Under the pieces are notes generated by a model. That model did no database searches and was not told the origin of the DNA. It saw only the letters and a program-made list of their open reading frames with translations. 64,000 bases of DNA from the NCBI GenBank assembly GCA_963575745.1, contig CAUYUJ010019082.1, forward strand, positions 656,626 through 720,625, in the 5' to 3' direction. Below are positions 32,850 through 45,208 of this stretch, piece by piece. This DNA is from Prorocentrum cordatum. Its lineage: Eukaryota; Sar; Dinophyceae; Prorocentrales; Prorocentraceae. How positions within the stretch are numbered: position 1 is the first letter of the stretch; every line of letters starts with the position of its first letter. The translations under genes and the position numbers were made by a program.

Positions 32850-33370
32850 GGCCTCGCTGGAATTATCGTTGAAACTCACTACGGGCCACGCGCTTTCCCC
32901 CCCCCCTCAGCCAACAACGCAACGCAATCGGCCGAAGCGGCGCCGCGATCACGAGTAGCACATGCAATACGCCCTCGCTCCAGGTGTTCGATAGATGTCT
33001 ACTGTATGTGGCCCGCCCCGTGGGAGGGATCCGCCAAATTTGGCGGCGGGGGAAAGGTTGGGAACTGCACACTCGCCTTTCTGCTATACGCGCAGGGGGG
33101 GCGCCGCGCTGGGGGACGCGCCTTCGGCGAGGGATGTTTTTCCGCGACGGGGGCCCATCTGAGGTTGTCGGCCCAAACAGCGCTCGTCATGAAACGCGGC
33201 CCTCTGCCGCAGCACTGCTCGCGATGTGAGGCAACGCGGCTCGTATGCCTGCCCGCTGGGGCGGTCCTCTAGAAGAGTGAGGGCGCTGGCGAGCGCGCAG
33301 CGCACGCCCGCGTGGAAAAACAAGGAAACGCCACAATGCAGCTAAGCAGGCGCCCGTGCCCTTGGACAAT
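32850..33370. other. No supported gene
   Basis: Several short frames overlap on both strands. None has a recognisable motif or a clear advantage over its antisense shadow. Confidence 0.4.
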
Positions 33371-33374
33371 CGAG

Positions 33375-33720
33375 GAAGCAGAGAGGGGAGGAGGAGCGCG
33401 AGGGATGGAGGAGGGGGAGGAGGAGCACAACTCATCATCGAAGCGGAACACTCCACCGACGAGAAGCAACCAGAAAGTTCGAAACCTCAATCCTCGAACT
33501 ATCCTCCTCCTCCTCCTCCTCCTCCTGCTCCTCCTCCTCCTCCTCCTCCTCCTGCTCCTCCTGCTCCTCCCCCTCCTCCTGCTGAAACTGATTTCCAAGA
33601 GCAAAAAGGGGAGCAGGAGCTGTTCCTCCTCCTCCTCGCTCCTGGGAAGCAGCTTCGCCCACCTGGCAAAGGCAGAGAGAGAGAGAGAGAGAACAAAAAA
33701 AAAAGGGGAGGAGGATGTCC
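33375..33720. repeat. (GGA)n, (TCC)n and (AG)n microsatellites
   Basis: Purine-rich GAGGAGG near 33375-33425, TCC/TGC trinucleotides about 33500-33590, and (GA)n about 33675-33692. Confidence 0.9.
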
Positions 33721-35159
33721 TGGGAGGTCCCAGTCGTTCTGCGGAAGACATCGCGGCGGAGCCTGAGAGGCCTTCCAAGCCCCAACACACCAATTGCACC
33801 ATGAGTCGTCATCGATCCGAGCCGATCGTTTTTTGTGCCCACGAAACGCATGCTCTACAGCAACCTCGGACGTATCAGCCCGCATTGTGAATCGAACCGC
33901 ACTGCGACCTACCTGACACAGAGCCAGAGGAGGAGAGAGATGAGGAGGGGGGAGGTTACACATAGCTGGATTCTCGAGTCCCTCGAAGAGCCGGGAGTCG
34001 ACCATGCGTTTGTCGGCGAAAGCGCCAAGGGTAAAGCCGAAACCAGTTGCACGCAGCAATTCTCGCCAACACCTTTTCCTCGCCCACCCCCCTTCGACAT
34101 CCCTCTAAAGAGAGCCAGATAACCACACGACAAGTTTCGGAGGTCCACGGATGCTTTCTGCGACAGCGCTGACCTCTTTCACGCATCCTTGGGCGGTACC
34201 TCCGGCGCCGCCCCGCGCAAGCATCGCGCGCGGGGGAGGAGGTCCGGGGAGGCGATCTTGCACAGCAAGAAAACGTCCTCATCCACAGCTGATGGAGTCT
34301 GTCCCCAGATCTGAGGTGAGCGGTGGATTTGGATCCCTAGGAGGCAAGAAGATCATAAATGATACCGCTGTTCGTGATGTCCTCGAGGTCCTGGTGCTCG
34401 ATTCCGAGGCGGTGGATGTGGACACGTTCTGGCGGTGGAGATCCAGCGCTGGCGGAGAAACCGCCCGCAGAGGCCCGGAGGTCCAGTCTTGTGTGGCTCC
34501 CTGGTGCCCTGGGACCCCGCAGCAGGCGGCAGGGGCGCTCGACCGGGGTGCCGGAAGGGTCCCACTGGCAGCCCTGGAAGTGCTGCGCGCAGTGTTCCTG
34601 GCCGCGCGGGTCTCTCCCAACGGCGCGCCCAGCGAGAAGCAAACGGGACCTCAGATCTGGCGTCGCGAAAGAGATCGCGGCGGCCTGCTTTCCTTCGATT
34701 TGGGCATCCGCGAGCGGATTTTCGGGCCCCAGGCTCGCCAAGAAAACAGTCAGTCCAAGGTGAAAGGCTGGCCATGGGTAAGGGGTCGAGAGCCCCTGGG
34801 CCTGCGTCACGAGGAGTCGCGACATCAGAAGGGCAGGGCGCTCTAACTGCAGGGTCCAGTGTCCGAACAGCTGGATTTCATTCGAAGGGACCCTCGACTG
34901 GCAAGTCAAGTTCTCAAAGTCGTGCAATGGGGAACCCTCAATGACAAACCAAGGAATAAACCCGAGCCCCGTCCAATCCAACCATAGTCGTCCACATTCC
35001 AATGTTCTGCCTGCAAGCAACCTGTCATGAAGATCCCGTGCATGTCGCGGAACACACTGCAACACCAAGGCAATATGAAAACCTTACCGGACAAGGACGG
35101 GAAACGTCGCTTTTGTCCACTAGATATGTGAAGTATGCTCTTTTGTTGGTCTGCCACGC
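33721..35159. other. Unassigned, no supported gene
   Basis: The largest open frame is 243 codons on the minus strand (34337-35068), overlapped by a 231-codon plus-strand frame (34151-34846). Neither shows a domain I recognise. A real exon or an old element fragment cannot be excluded. Confidence 0.35.
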
Positions 35160-35420
35160 AAATATGTCGTGGCGTGCGTGCGTCTGCGCGTGCGCGTGCA
35201 TGCGTGGAATATGTGCATGTGTGTCCGTGCGTGGTGGTCTGCGGCGCTGCTGTGTTATGCCGGGCTGCTCTGCCGTGCTCCTGCGGTCTGCGTGAACGTA
35301 TGTTGCCTCTCTGTGTGTGCGTTTGTGTGTGTGTGTATGTGTCTGTGTGTGCGTGTGCTTGTGCGTGTGCGTGTGCCTGTGTGCGTGCCTACGTGCGTGT
35401 GCCTGTGGGTGCGGCTGTGT
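35160..35420. repeat. (TG)n / GTGCGTGT-rich microsatellite
   Basis: GT-rich sequence with GTGTGTGTG runs and GTGCGTGTG variants. Confidence 0.85.
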
Positions 35421-35429
35421 GAATCGATG

Positions 35430-35715
35430 TCCTGTCTGTTCAGCCGTGCTCCTGCGTTTTCTGCCGTGCTCCTGTGTGTCTGCCGTGCTCCTGTGTGTTT
35501 TGCCGTGGTCCTGGTCTGCCGTGCTCCTATGTGTTTTGCCGTGCTCCTGTGTGCTCTGCCGTGTTCCTGTGTGTTCTGCCGTGTTGCTGCTTGTTCTGCA
35601 GTGCTCCTATATATGTTTCGTGTGATCTGCCGCGCCCCTGTGCGTTCTGCAATGCTCCTGTGTGTTCAGCCGTGCTCCTGTGTACTCTGTGTTTTCTGCA
35701 ATGTTCCTCGTGATC
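35430..35715. repeat. CTGCCGTGCTCCTGTGTGTT minisatellite
   Basis: About a dozen imperfect ~20-24-base units of CTGCCGTGCTCCTGTGTGTT. It ends shortly before the spliced-leader relic. Confidence 0.85.
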
Positions 35716-35761
35716 TTGCGTGTTCAAGTTAAAATTCTAGACGCTTCGCGTATCCCCACCA

Positions 35762-35783
35762 GCCGTAGCCCCTTTGGCTCAAG
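35762..35783 (+). other. Relic dinoflagellate spliced leader (DinoSL)
   Basis: CCGTAGCC followed by CCTTTGGCTCAAG matches the 22-nt DinoSL with only two substitutions (ATTTT in the leader reads CCTTT here), in the sense orientation of the coding region that follows. DinoSL is trans-spliced to the 5' ends of nuclear mRNAs in dinoflagellates, so a genomic copy at a gene's 5' end indicates reverse transcription of a processed mRNA. It lies 189 bases upstream of the first in-frame ATG of ORF-A. Confidence 0.8.
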
Positions 35784-36256
35784 CCGTCTGGTGGGCCTGC
35801 CCTCTCCGGGGCAGTCTCCCGCCGCTCAAGGGGGCGCCCAGACGCTGCGCCGTGGGCCCGCGGCCCTGGACCCCCACCGGCCCCTGGGCGCGCCGGCCAT
35901 TGCTGCAGCCTTCCCGCCGCGCAGACGGGCTCAGCGGCCCGAGGCTCAGATCGGATCAGGGCCGCTGCCTCATGGATGGTCGGCCTGATGGCGAGCGATC
36001 GATCGGCGATAATCCTGTCATCCCAGTGGGGGAGAGAGCCGCATCACCCGATGTCGGCCTCGGGACCATTGGGCTGAATGACTCAGGACATACTCGCCCT
36101 GGATCTCAGGACACCATCCCGCCGGGGCAACCGTCGCCCCCTGCTCCCTGGAATGGGAGCGCTTCGGCCGATGCTTCGTGTACACGAGGACCGATGGCCC
36201 CCAGCCAATCGGAGGGAGGGGCTGATCCCCTCAACCCTGTGATGCACACCGAAGTT

Positions 36257-36280
36257 GCGACCTTCCGTCGCTACCCTGGA
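36257..36280 (+). repeat. Hairpin repeat 1
   Basis: Stem GCGAC/GTCGC, loop CTTCC, followed by TACCCTGGA. It codes for part of ATFRRYPG in ORF-A. Confidence 0.9.
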
Positions 36281-36349
36281 CTTGAGATCGGCGGACGCGC
36301 AGCGGTAGACGGGGTTGATACGTTCAGCCCTCCGTTTCAAACTGACAGC

Positions 36350-36373
36350 GCGACCTTCCGTCGCCACCCTGGA
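36350..36373 (+). repeat. Hairpin repeat 2
   Basis: Stem GCGAC/GTCGC, loop CTTCC, followed by CACCCTGGA. Confidence 0.9.
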
Positions 36374-36961
36374 GTTAATAATGTCAGGCATGAGGCCCTC
36401 CCGCCCAGCTACCCTTCCCTTACCCCCACTCTTCCTCTGCCCACGGCTGGACGCCCAATCTCCATTTCTCCAGGCAGCGCTGGGCATAACAGGACTGCCC
36501 ATGGCGATACTAGGTTCACGGGGGCCGACGGGCCCACTCCTGAAGCAGTTCATCCTCCCACGAATCCCCCTCCTCTCGGACAGTTCGGCGACGAGCTGGG
36601 AGGTGCCCTCGGCTCCCGACGCAGGGACCTCGGTGGCGTGGATGGGGACAGTATGGACCCGACACCCCCAGCAGGCGCCCATGAAGGCGAAGTGGGGGGA
36701 GACGGGCACTCACGCCGCCTCGGCCCCGTCTCGCATCTTAGGGGCTTTTGCCCTCACTCCGCCGTGCCCCCCTCTCTGGAAGAGGCCGCCCCGAGTGAGG
36801 CTGCTCTCCGCAGCGTTTTGAGCATGGAATACGGGTCCTCGGGTTACGGCGCGCACATCGATGCTGACGCCACTCCAGGCCACCCTCAGGAGCCTGACTG
36901 CGGCAGGCGCAGCATTGGAGGAGGGGGTAGCGCGGCCATCCCCACAATTCACACAGAACCT

Positions 36962-36985
36962 GCGACCTTCCGTCGCTACCCTGGA
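36962..36985 (+). repeat. Hairpin repeat 3
   Basis: Stem GCGAC/GTCGC, loop CTTCC, followed by TACCCTGGA. Confidence 0.9.
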
Positions 36986-37117
36986 ACGGACTGCGACGGG
37001 CAGAGGAACGCCCACGATGTTCAGCCCAGGGAACGGTGTGTAGGGGAAGAATGCACCAGGGAGCTGACCCCCGCGGGGGGTGGTCGTGACAGCGTTGGCA
37101 GAATGCAACCCGACGCT

Positions 37118-37141
37118 GCGACCTTCCGTCGCTCCCCTGGA
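37118..37141 (+). repeat. Hairpin repeat 4
   Basis: Stem GCGAC/GTCGC, loop CTTCC, followed by TCCCCTGGA. Confidence 0.9.
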
Positions 37142-37734
37142 CGCGATGACCGTGGGCACGAAGCCCTCCTGTCTAACCCAACCGCCTCTCTCACCCCCAC
37201 CGCTCCCATGCCCACTGCAGGACGTCCAATTTCCTTCTCTCCAGGCGCTGTCGGACAGAGTGGAGCGGCCCTAGACGATACCAGGGCTACGGGGGGAGAG
37301 GGCCCCGTTTCGGCACAAGCAAACCTTCCCACGGATCCAGTCCCGCTTAGGTCAACTGACGATGAACAGATGAACGTCCGCCGCGGTCTTCCCAGGGGCC
37401 AGGTTGACTCGGGTGGCGAGCTCAGGGAGCTGATGCCCTCAGGGGCCGCTCACGAGGGCATAGGCAACAGGAACGGGCAGGTCGCTGCCCGCAGCCCCGG
37501 CCCGCTCCATCAAGGCTCACGCCAACCCACCGCCGAACCCCCCCCCCCCCGGGCTTGCCCGCGCTGAGTGAGGCCGTCCCCGCTGGCGAGCTAAGCGGTG
37601 GAGCCATGCCTTCCACCCGTGAAGCGCATCCCGACGCCGATGCAGCATTCGACCGCTCCCACGGACCCGAGAGTGACAGGCATAATGCTGGAGAAGGGGG
37701 TGATGCAGACATCCCTGAGATACACACAAATCGT

Positions 37735-37758
37735 GCGACCTTCCGTCGCTACCCTGGA
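37735..37758 (+). repeat. Hairpin repeat 5
   Basis: Stem GCGAC/GTCGC, loop CTTCC, followed by TACCCTGGA. Confidence 0.9.
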
Positions 37759-37983
37759 TCGGATGGCGGAAGGCTGGATGAGGCCCAAGGCGTTCGACCC
37801 AGGGACCAGTCGGATGTGGGAGTAAGGACCAGAGACCCTACCCCCACGGGGGTTGGACGGGGGTGCGGTGGCTGTGTACACCCTAGCGCTGCCGCCTCCA
37901 GTCGACCCACCGGAGACGAGAGCGCTAGGCGCGACACTGGTGGAGGGGGCGAGGCTCTCCCCCCCGCGAGACACACAGAACGT

Positions 37984-38007
37984 GCGACCTTCCGTCGCTA
38001 CCCTGGA
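37984..38007 (+). repeat. Hairpin repeat 6
   Basis: Stem GCGAC/GTCGC, loop CTTCC, followed by TACCCTGGA. Confidence 0.9.
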
Positions 38008-39354
38008 CCGGACGACGGCACGCAGAGAGAGGCGCACGGCGTTCAACCCAGGGATCGTTGGCAGAGGGATGCCGTCGTGGACCTGACTACTCGTCACAGG
38101 GCAGAGAGCGGGGGCCCCTCCTTTGGACGGACAGCGGCTCGCCCCTCGAGGTCAGCCACACGGCACACGGGGGTCCCGTCCTCACGGACCCCCCCTCCTA
38201 CCCATCCCCAGATCTCGCCCTGGAGGATGAGCTGCGAATGGAGAACCCGCCCACCCCCTCAGACCTTGACGACCCCAGCCAAACACTGAGGAGCAGAGGG
38301 CAAAGCGCTGCGGACCTCCACGCACGGTGGCTGGACGCCACTGGGCACACGAATGCTGACTGGGCGGCCAGCCGGGAGGCGGACGGACCCACCTGTGGCC
38401 CGCGCGTTGCGGACGCCAGGATCTCTGGCAGGGGGGGCACCATGAGGGCCCTACGCCGGCACCTTGTGCGCACCGAGGGTCCATGGCGCGAGGTCCCCAA
38501 CCGCGGAGCGCCGAGAACATGCCGTGAGACCAGCAACCTGGAGCTCCTCATACACCACGCGTGGAAGGGGGCACCGCCCAGGCCACCCAGGCATACGAGC
38601 CGACAGCCCCATGCGCACGGCTCCTGTAGAACCAGCTCTCCCTGGACGTTGCTCTGAGGTCGCCACTTCAGCCCCAATTCTCGCCATCCTGGACCACACC
38701 TGGCTAGTATGGTCCATCACTGGAGGAGACTATGAGGGGCGTCTGGGAGGCGTTCAACCGGACCCAGTACAGGTCCTCGCCTTCCGCTTTGCGAGCATTA
38801 CTCATGATCCCAGTATAAGAAGGGAAAGACTGGATGCAGCCAACCCCTCAGTGACTGAGAGACAGCTAGCACGGCTCAAGTACGTTGCCATGGCCGCAGC
38901 TGCACACTACTGCGACATAGGAATGGAGCTCCCGAGCGGATTTGACACAGATAGGATGCTCATGCCCACCAGATCCCCTGAGGACGCTGCCCCCTGCACA
39001 TCAGTGGCCCCAACCGAGCAGACGGGACGCAGGACCCCATGGATGACGAGGTCATGGGCTATGCCCATCGAGTCCTGATTCACAAGCGCAGACAAAACAC
39101 AGTCCACTTTCTGGACCATGGGGACGTCAGGCAGTGGGCCATCACGAGAGGGAACCTCGAGCGAATGGGAAGTGATGTGCACTCGAGACGACAAGCAGGT
39201 AGAGGCCCAGTCCCATGGGTAAAGGCCGCCCTCTCGGGGATACCCGCCAGCTCCGCGGGCATCCCTGGAGTCCCCATCCAAGGCAGCGACAGCAGCGACG
39301 ACGCGTGGCCATGGCCCACCACAGCTCACAGACTGCGGCTGGGGGACTTTTTCT

Positions 39355-39435
39355 GCCCAGGAGAGAGATGTAATTTCTGTGGCACCTGGATGCTCCGAGA
39401 TCCCACAGGGCAAACCTGTATCACTTGCCACAGGC
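39355..39435 (+). other. Four-cysteine zinc-ribbon-like site in ORF-A
   Basis: FFCPGERCNFCGTWMLRD followed by TGQTCITCHR gives paired CxxC motifs about 13 residues apart, typical of a zinc ribbon. No further family assignment is possible. Confidence 0.6.
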
Positions 39436-41691
39436 TGGCCAACCCCTGGAGTTACAACCCAGAGGAGCCGCGAGCAAACGCCTCACCTCAGAGTCACCCA
39501 GGAGCAGACCTTGGCCAGCCACCCATCAGGCACGCCCTCGACCTCCTGGGCGGGGCTCTGCTGATTCAGCTTGTCAAAGCGGGCATGCGATACGCCCCAA
39601 TCGCTGAGCACCTGTACTCCCCCACCCCGCCTGGCCCCTTCCGACTTCACCCCAGCGTGGCTCGTGGGTGAACTCCTGGGAGCCTGGAGGCACATGGTGG
39701 CCCACGCTGCAGGCCTACCTGAAATCTGGCCATACGAAGACTCAGGAGGCCTCGAAGAGGTCGGGAGCGATTGGCAACTCCGCACAGCGTCGATCTCGCT
39801 GGCCCTACTTTGCTCAGCACCAGGCTCCTGGGCCTTAAATGTCTGCCAGGAAATTCGGCACATCATTAGGACCTACCCCCATGGACGGCTCGATGGGTGG
39901 TTCCCTCCTTCTCTCTACTACGGCGGCACAGACGCTCACCCACCAACATACCGGAGGCCCCCACTACCCAGCAGAACAACTACATCCGTTCCCATAGGAC
40001 CGAACACCCTGGTGCACCTGGACGACCTCTGCTGGCTAAGGTACACCATCGGCGGGGATCACCTTGACCGCGCTATAAGCGACGCACATGATCACACCGA
40101 TCTTAGTAGACGCTGGTGGCACAACAGAGACAGCCCCCACTCTCAAACTGCAGAAGTAATGAGAAGGGCGTTACAAGCAGCCGCACGCACTGACTGGCGC
40201 CCAATACATCCCCAAATGGGGCAGGGTACCCCCCTGGGAAACCTCGTCACGGACGCCGTCATCAGACGACTGGATGCAGACAGCAGGGGTCAGGACCAAG
40301 AGCGTTCTGGGCGTCCTAGTGAAGGGCACGCCCCTATGGACGTGGACACCCCCCGCAACGACAGGGACAGCCACGCGGGCTTAGAAGGGGTGGGTGCCAG
40401 GCCTCCCCAAAGACCCCCCCCAGTCCTGGAGGAGGGGCTTTCCCAAGCGGAGCGTTCGCAGCGAGACACTTTCATCGATGAGGTGAGGAGAATCAGGGCG
40501 AGGGTCGCAAGCAACTCCGTCACCCCTGGCATGCGTTGGAACAGTATCCTCTTCCCCTTTATTTGGGGTACAGCCACCAACAGAGGTCGAAACGTCCTCG
40601 AGCTGGCCTTCAGGAGCAGCAACCTCAGCACCACTATTATTGAACATGCAGCAGCCTGGTGGAGAGCACGAGGCGTCAGCTCCTACAGAAATGCCCAGAT
40701 AGCGCTCGCATCCGAAGCAGATATGGCGTCCAGGGCAGCTGGTGCCTCGCTCGAGGCCCCCGAGGTAGGCGGCTACATCGCACCCCAGCTCCAGGAGCGG
40801 ATGATGCTGCACCTGGATGCAAGCGGCTTCCTTCAGACCGCCATCCTGTCAGGGGATCGGCAAGCGGTGGAGGCTGGTGCGAGGGTTCGTGCGCAAATGG
40901 CCAGTACCGGACCGAGGTCAAACCCGAGGAACAGCGGGCCCGCGAGCGAAGGCAGACCGCGCCCTGGAGTAGAAACCGAAACTGTGGAAACCGCAAGCAC
41001 AACCACGCCATGGCACGCGGATATAAGACAGATGCTCAACCGGGCAAGCTTCGCTACTCCCCAGGGCAGGTTACCGGCGGGCAGTACCAGAGAAGGGCTC
41101 CTGGACAGACTCATACGCACTCTCGACGCCAAGCAGCGGGATGAAGAGGAGGCAGGCAGAGGGACCATGCCGGCCCCCGGAGAAAGGACCTCTGTCAACG
41201 GAGATCAGGCACAGTGCCTCGCGCAAAGCATGCTCCTGGAACACAGGGTAGATCGACAACTGGGCCCCTGGATCTCTAGAGCCCTGTGGCTCTGCCTGGC
41301 CCCACACTACTTCCCCCTCCTCAAGCCAGTGCTGACTGTGCGGGCCCTGGACTCTCGACCCTACGACGTTCTCTACCGCTGGATGACCAGGAATGAGATG
41401 CACACGCCGGAAGACCTCGTGGCCTGCCTTCGAAGGGACTTCCCGGATGCCGATCTAGCTCCATGCTCCGACCTCAGCAACTCACAAATCCAGGCCCTCA
41501 TATCCCATCTCAGTGAAGGAGCTAGTCTGACGCACCTCGACGCCCGCGTGTCCGCCAGAGCCCTCATCGAGAGCCTGGGGGATGGCTTATCCCAACTCAG
41601 CCACCCTCCTGGAGACAGTGTCAGGCTCCCTCCGGAAAGCATGGACGCCGTGGAAGTTCCTCCCTGGGACCGGGAGGTAGGGACCCCTCGA

Positions 41692-41850
41692 TGCATGATC
41701 TGCAGCGAAGACATCCTAGGTTTTGCGGAAGCCCTGGTGCCATGCGGCCACCTGTACCACGCCGAATGCCTGAGACAGTGGAGGGTTAGCCAGCCAGCGC
41801 AGGCCCTGTCCCACGGAAGATGCTTCCCAGTGATCTGTCCCATATGCCGC
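41692..41850 (+). other. RING-H2 finger in ORF-A
   Basis: In the frame open from 39571, residues ~708-760 read CMICSEDILGFAEALVPCGH, then LYHAECLRQW, then after a ~15-residue insertion CFPVICPICRS. The ligand pattern C-x2-C ... C-x-H-x2-H-x2-C ... C-x2-C (C3H2C3) is a canonical RING-H2. RING fingers usually recruit E2 ubiquitin-conjugating enzymes, so an E3 ligase-like role is possible but inferred. Confidence 0.8.
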
Positions 41851-44800
41851 TCCAATGATAGGGGTAGCGTCTCCGTAAGGATTCCAGAACGACCACGAGA
41901 TGCCGACGCCGCGGACGTTGCGGTGCCACCAGACCTCCTACAGCTCCGCGACGGGACCCTTCTCCCACTGCAGCCCTTCCTGAGCCTGCAAGAGTTAGCC
42001 GATGCCTTCAGGCACCTGGCCCCAGATCTAGACTGCCTCAGAGCACAAACACTCTCCATCCGACGTCCCCACACATACGTCACACTTTCAGACATGCGCA
42101 GAATCCATGCGCACGTTACCGAGAGGAGAACCGCGCAGGAGGCACGTCATGCCCAAATGGAGGTGGATGGGACCCCACCTGACGGTGGAAACGGTGGAAG
42201 CGGCATGGACTCCGACGACACCCACAACAGCACGCAGGGACTTGGGACCTCGCCTCCGCAGCGACCCCTCGGTCCCACCAGCAGGGCAGATAGGATACGG
42301 CAAGCCCCGCGAATCACTTTCGGAAGATGGGCACTGCTACTGGGACGGAACCCCCCAGAGGATGAACCCATGGAGGAGGGGTCCTGGGCGGTTCCCGGTA
42401 GGGCTGCTCACCGCGGCCGTCCAAGACATCGCAGCCGATCTGGTAATTTCCAAAAGCACCTATCTCGGCGAACGTGTAGCGGATGAGACGGGAGTCACCT
42501 TTGCCCTCGCAGGCCCAGATGCCTGGGAGCAGATCAAAGCAGTAGTCACGGAGCGCAGGAACCAGCCTCTGGGGAGCGCCGCCCCAACAATCCTTGTGGT
42601 AGATGCCCTTGCTCAACACATGGATGCCGCCCTGACGGCAGCCACCGCCGCGGGGAGCCCATGCTGTCTCGTCGCCCTGGCCACCGAGGGAGTGCCGTCC
42701 CCTGGAGGACCGGATCCGGTCGAGCTCGCAGCCCTGGCAAACGCGCAGTGGGGATGCCGAGCCGCCAGCAAAATCACCCATCTCGTGCCGATTGGACACC
42801 CCTACCGAACAGGCAAGCCCAGCCCACCAATGCAACAACTCTTCGCCGCTCAATTCGACCTAGAGGGCAGGGCACTGCGCACGATCCTACCCCCGTCAAT
42901 AGTTGTGCACTGGGGTGGGGGGAATGGGGGCACCTCTGATGCGCTACACATCCTAACCCCTGAGAGCGGCAACGACGGCGTCGTTGCGCAGATCATGAGG
43001 TGGAGGGGCGAATAGGGCGATCCCACAACGGGATGATCGCAGCCGACTGGGTCACCACGAGAGTGCAACTCCCACGGGACGAGCTCCTGAGATGCCAGGG
43101 ACTCGAGATGCTCTTCCACCACGTTCTCCGCTGCAGAGCAGCGAGACCCACGAGCTGTGGAGACGGCATACGTGCCCCCCTGGATAACCTGCAGGCGGCA
43201 GCTCAAACCACCATGCTGGCCTACCAGACGGCGTGCGTCTGGAGAACACACGAGACAAGTGACTCTGTGCACATCCCAGTTCCCCCCAGGGCGATCTGCA
43301 TAGCCCACTCTGTCGCCTCCGCAACAGCTGGAGCTACGGGACACAGAGTCGGAATTTGCGGGACGGGGCTTCTCCTGATCTCCACTCTAGAAAGGATTGC
43401 CGCCCCCGTCTTGAGGCACCTCCGGGACGAGCTTCCGCGGGTCTTTAGGGACGCCTCCTCCTCCATGGCACTAGGACCGCGCCGCATCCTCCTGGAAGGA
43501 CCCTGGGATGGAGGACCCTCATTTGTGCGCCTGTCTGACCCCGAGGACGGCTTCCACTTAAGATGGAATCTCGCGGACATGGGACAAACACGGCCTGAGG
43601 ACGTCCTGCAAGCCGTAGAGGCCACGACCGGTCCTGGCACGGTCGAACAGGTTTCCACCTTGTACGCCCGGTTCCCAGATGTCTCTGACTACAGATACAC
43701 GACGCAAGTTAGCTGCGGCCGACGCCATGGCAGCAGCCTTCGTGGGCACCAGTTGTATAGTGATCGGAGCCCAGACTGTCAGGATCTCCCCTGCCACACC
43801 TAGCAGGGACCCCATGCACAGAGCGGCTGCGACATCCAGGGAACTGCAAGAGCATGTGGAAGCGCTGGCCATCATCTCTGTACGACAAGCCCCCAGACGC
43901 GCCATTCAGCCCCAAGTCCTCGAGATCACCACTCTCGACAGACACGGGACGCAGCTTGGAGAAATTCGCCCACGCAACATGCGCCCTGACGCCTGGCTCC
44001 CTGGACACAGCACGCTTCGGCTCTTTTCTGCATCGGTTGGCTCGGCGAACGCTCAGCTACTAACTCGACCCTGGCCACTCCCGGATGGCCCGGACGGTAC
44101 CTCGCACCCAGCCAGTACCAGAGCTGCCCCACCTATCATCACGGGGGACTGGCTCCGAGAGAACGCTAGGGCGATGAGCAGGAGCGCGCCCAATACGGTA
44201 CCTAGCATGTCGCAGGGAAGTGGCCTACGGGACTACGAAACCGTCCTACAGCCCGGAGAATACCTACTCGCCGCGATAGCAGCCGGCAGGGCCGTTGAGG
44301 TCACCACGAGCGGTGAGGCAGGTTTCCTGTTCACTTCGGTACCCACCTGGGTGACGGTGCTCCTCCCTGCGGACGCGGACATTAGGGCAGCCACGAGGGG
44401 TGCTGACAGACCACAAGCGAGACTCAAACTTCAGCTTGCCGCGGGCCCCATCCACGTTGCACGCCTGGACTCTGCCCCTGCAGCCACACCAACTCCCGCT
44501 TCAGTGGGGCTGAGGGTCCATGCTCCCTCCCAGCAGCCATTCCCTAGACGTACTTCGGCTTCACTCAACCCACCCCCTGGGCCCGCCAGACCCACTCACT
44601 TTCCGGAGCTCGCCGAGGTACTAGCGCGTGCGCGCAGGCCGCCCCCGGCCGAACTGGTAAGAGCCGACGAAGATGCGGTCCGCATCGCGCGGGGTATGCT
44701 GAGTAGATATGCCGCCGTGATCCCGGAGCAAGCTGTGCACGACATGGCGCGCGGCGTCCAACGCCGGATCGCCCTCGAAATCCGCAGACAACTCGAGGGC

Positions 44801-45208
44801 CGGCCCATACAGAGGTACAACTGGGACATGTTCGCCGCCATCTGGATCTTGCAGCTAGCCAATCCGGGGAGCCTGGACCGAGACCACGTTTGGCAGCATA
44901 CGAGAGCTTGGGATCCGAGAAGAAGTCACGAGGCAACTCCCTTTCACCCAGTGGCTCGCGCCTGAGCCTGATGGCACCTACTCAGCCCACCAGCCCTGGC
45001 TCGAGGTCCCTGGATCCAGAGGTGCAGACGTTGACGCCACCACTGCGCTCCCAATCCCGGAAAGCGTCTCGCATGCCCTGGACGCCCTGATCAACAGGCT
45101 GTCTAGCCTACACTGGGAGGAGCGGCAGCGCCATGACCCCGGAAGAGTCACCCGGGGACGGAGAGGCACCTCACAGACCCCAGAACCGCTGGAGCGGGGG
45201 ACAGACCC

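Larger units (their letters stand above)
36241..38030 (+). repeat. ORF-A internal repeats with ATFRRYPG cores
   Basis: The peptide ATFRRYPG or a close variant occurs six times, preceded by HTE, HTN, QTD or QPD. Longer blocks are also duplicated: LTPTLPLPTAGRPISISPG near 36418 matches LTPTAPMPTAGRPISFSPG near 37190, about 770 bases apart. Each core codon block is also the DNA hairpin motif listed separately. Confidence 0.8.

Noticed and set aside
34151-35068. Overlapping 231-codon plus and 243-codon minus frames
   Set aside because: No recognisable domain and no basis to prefer either strand; left as unassigned.
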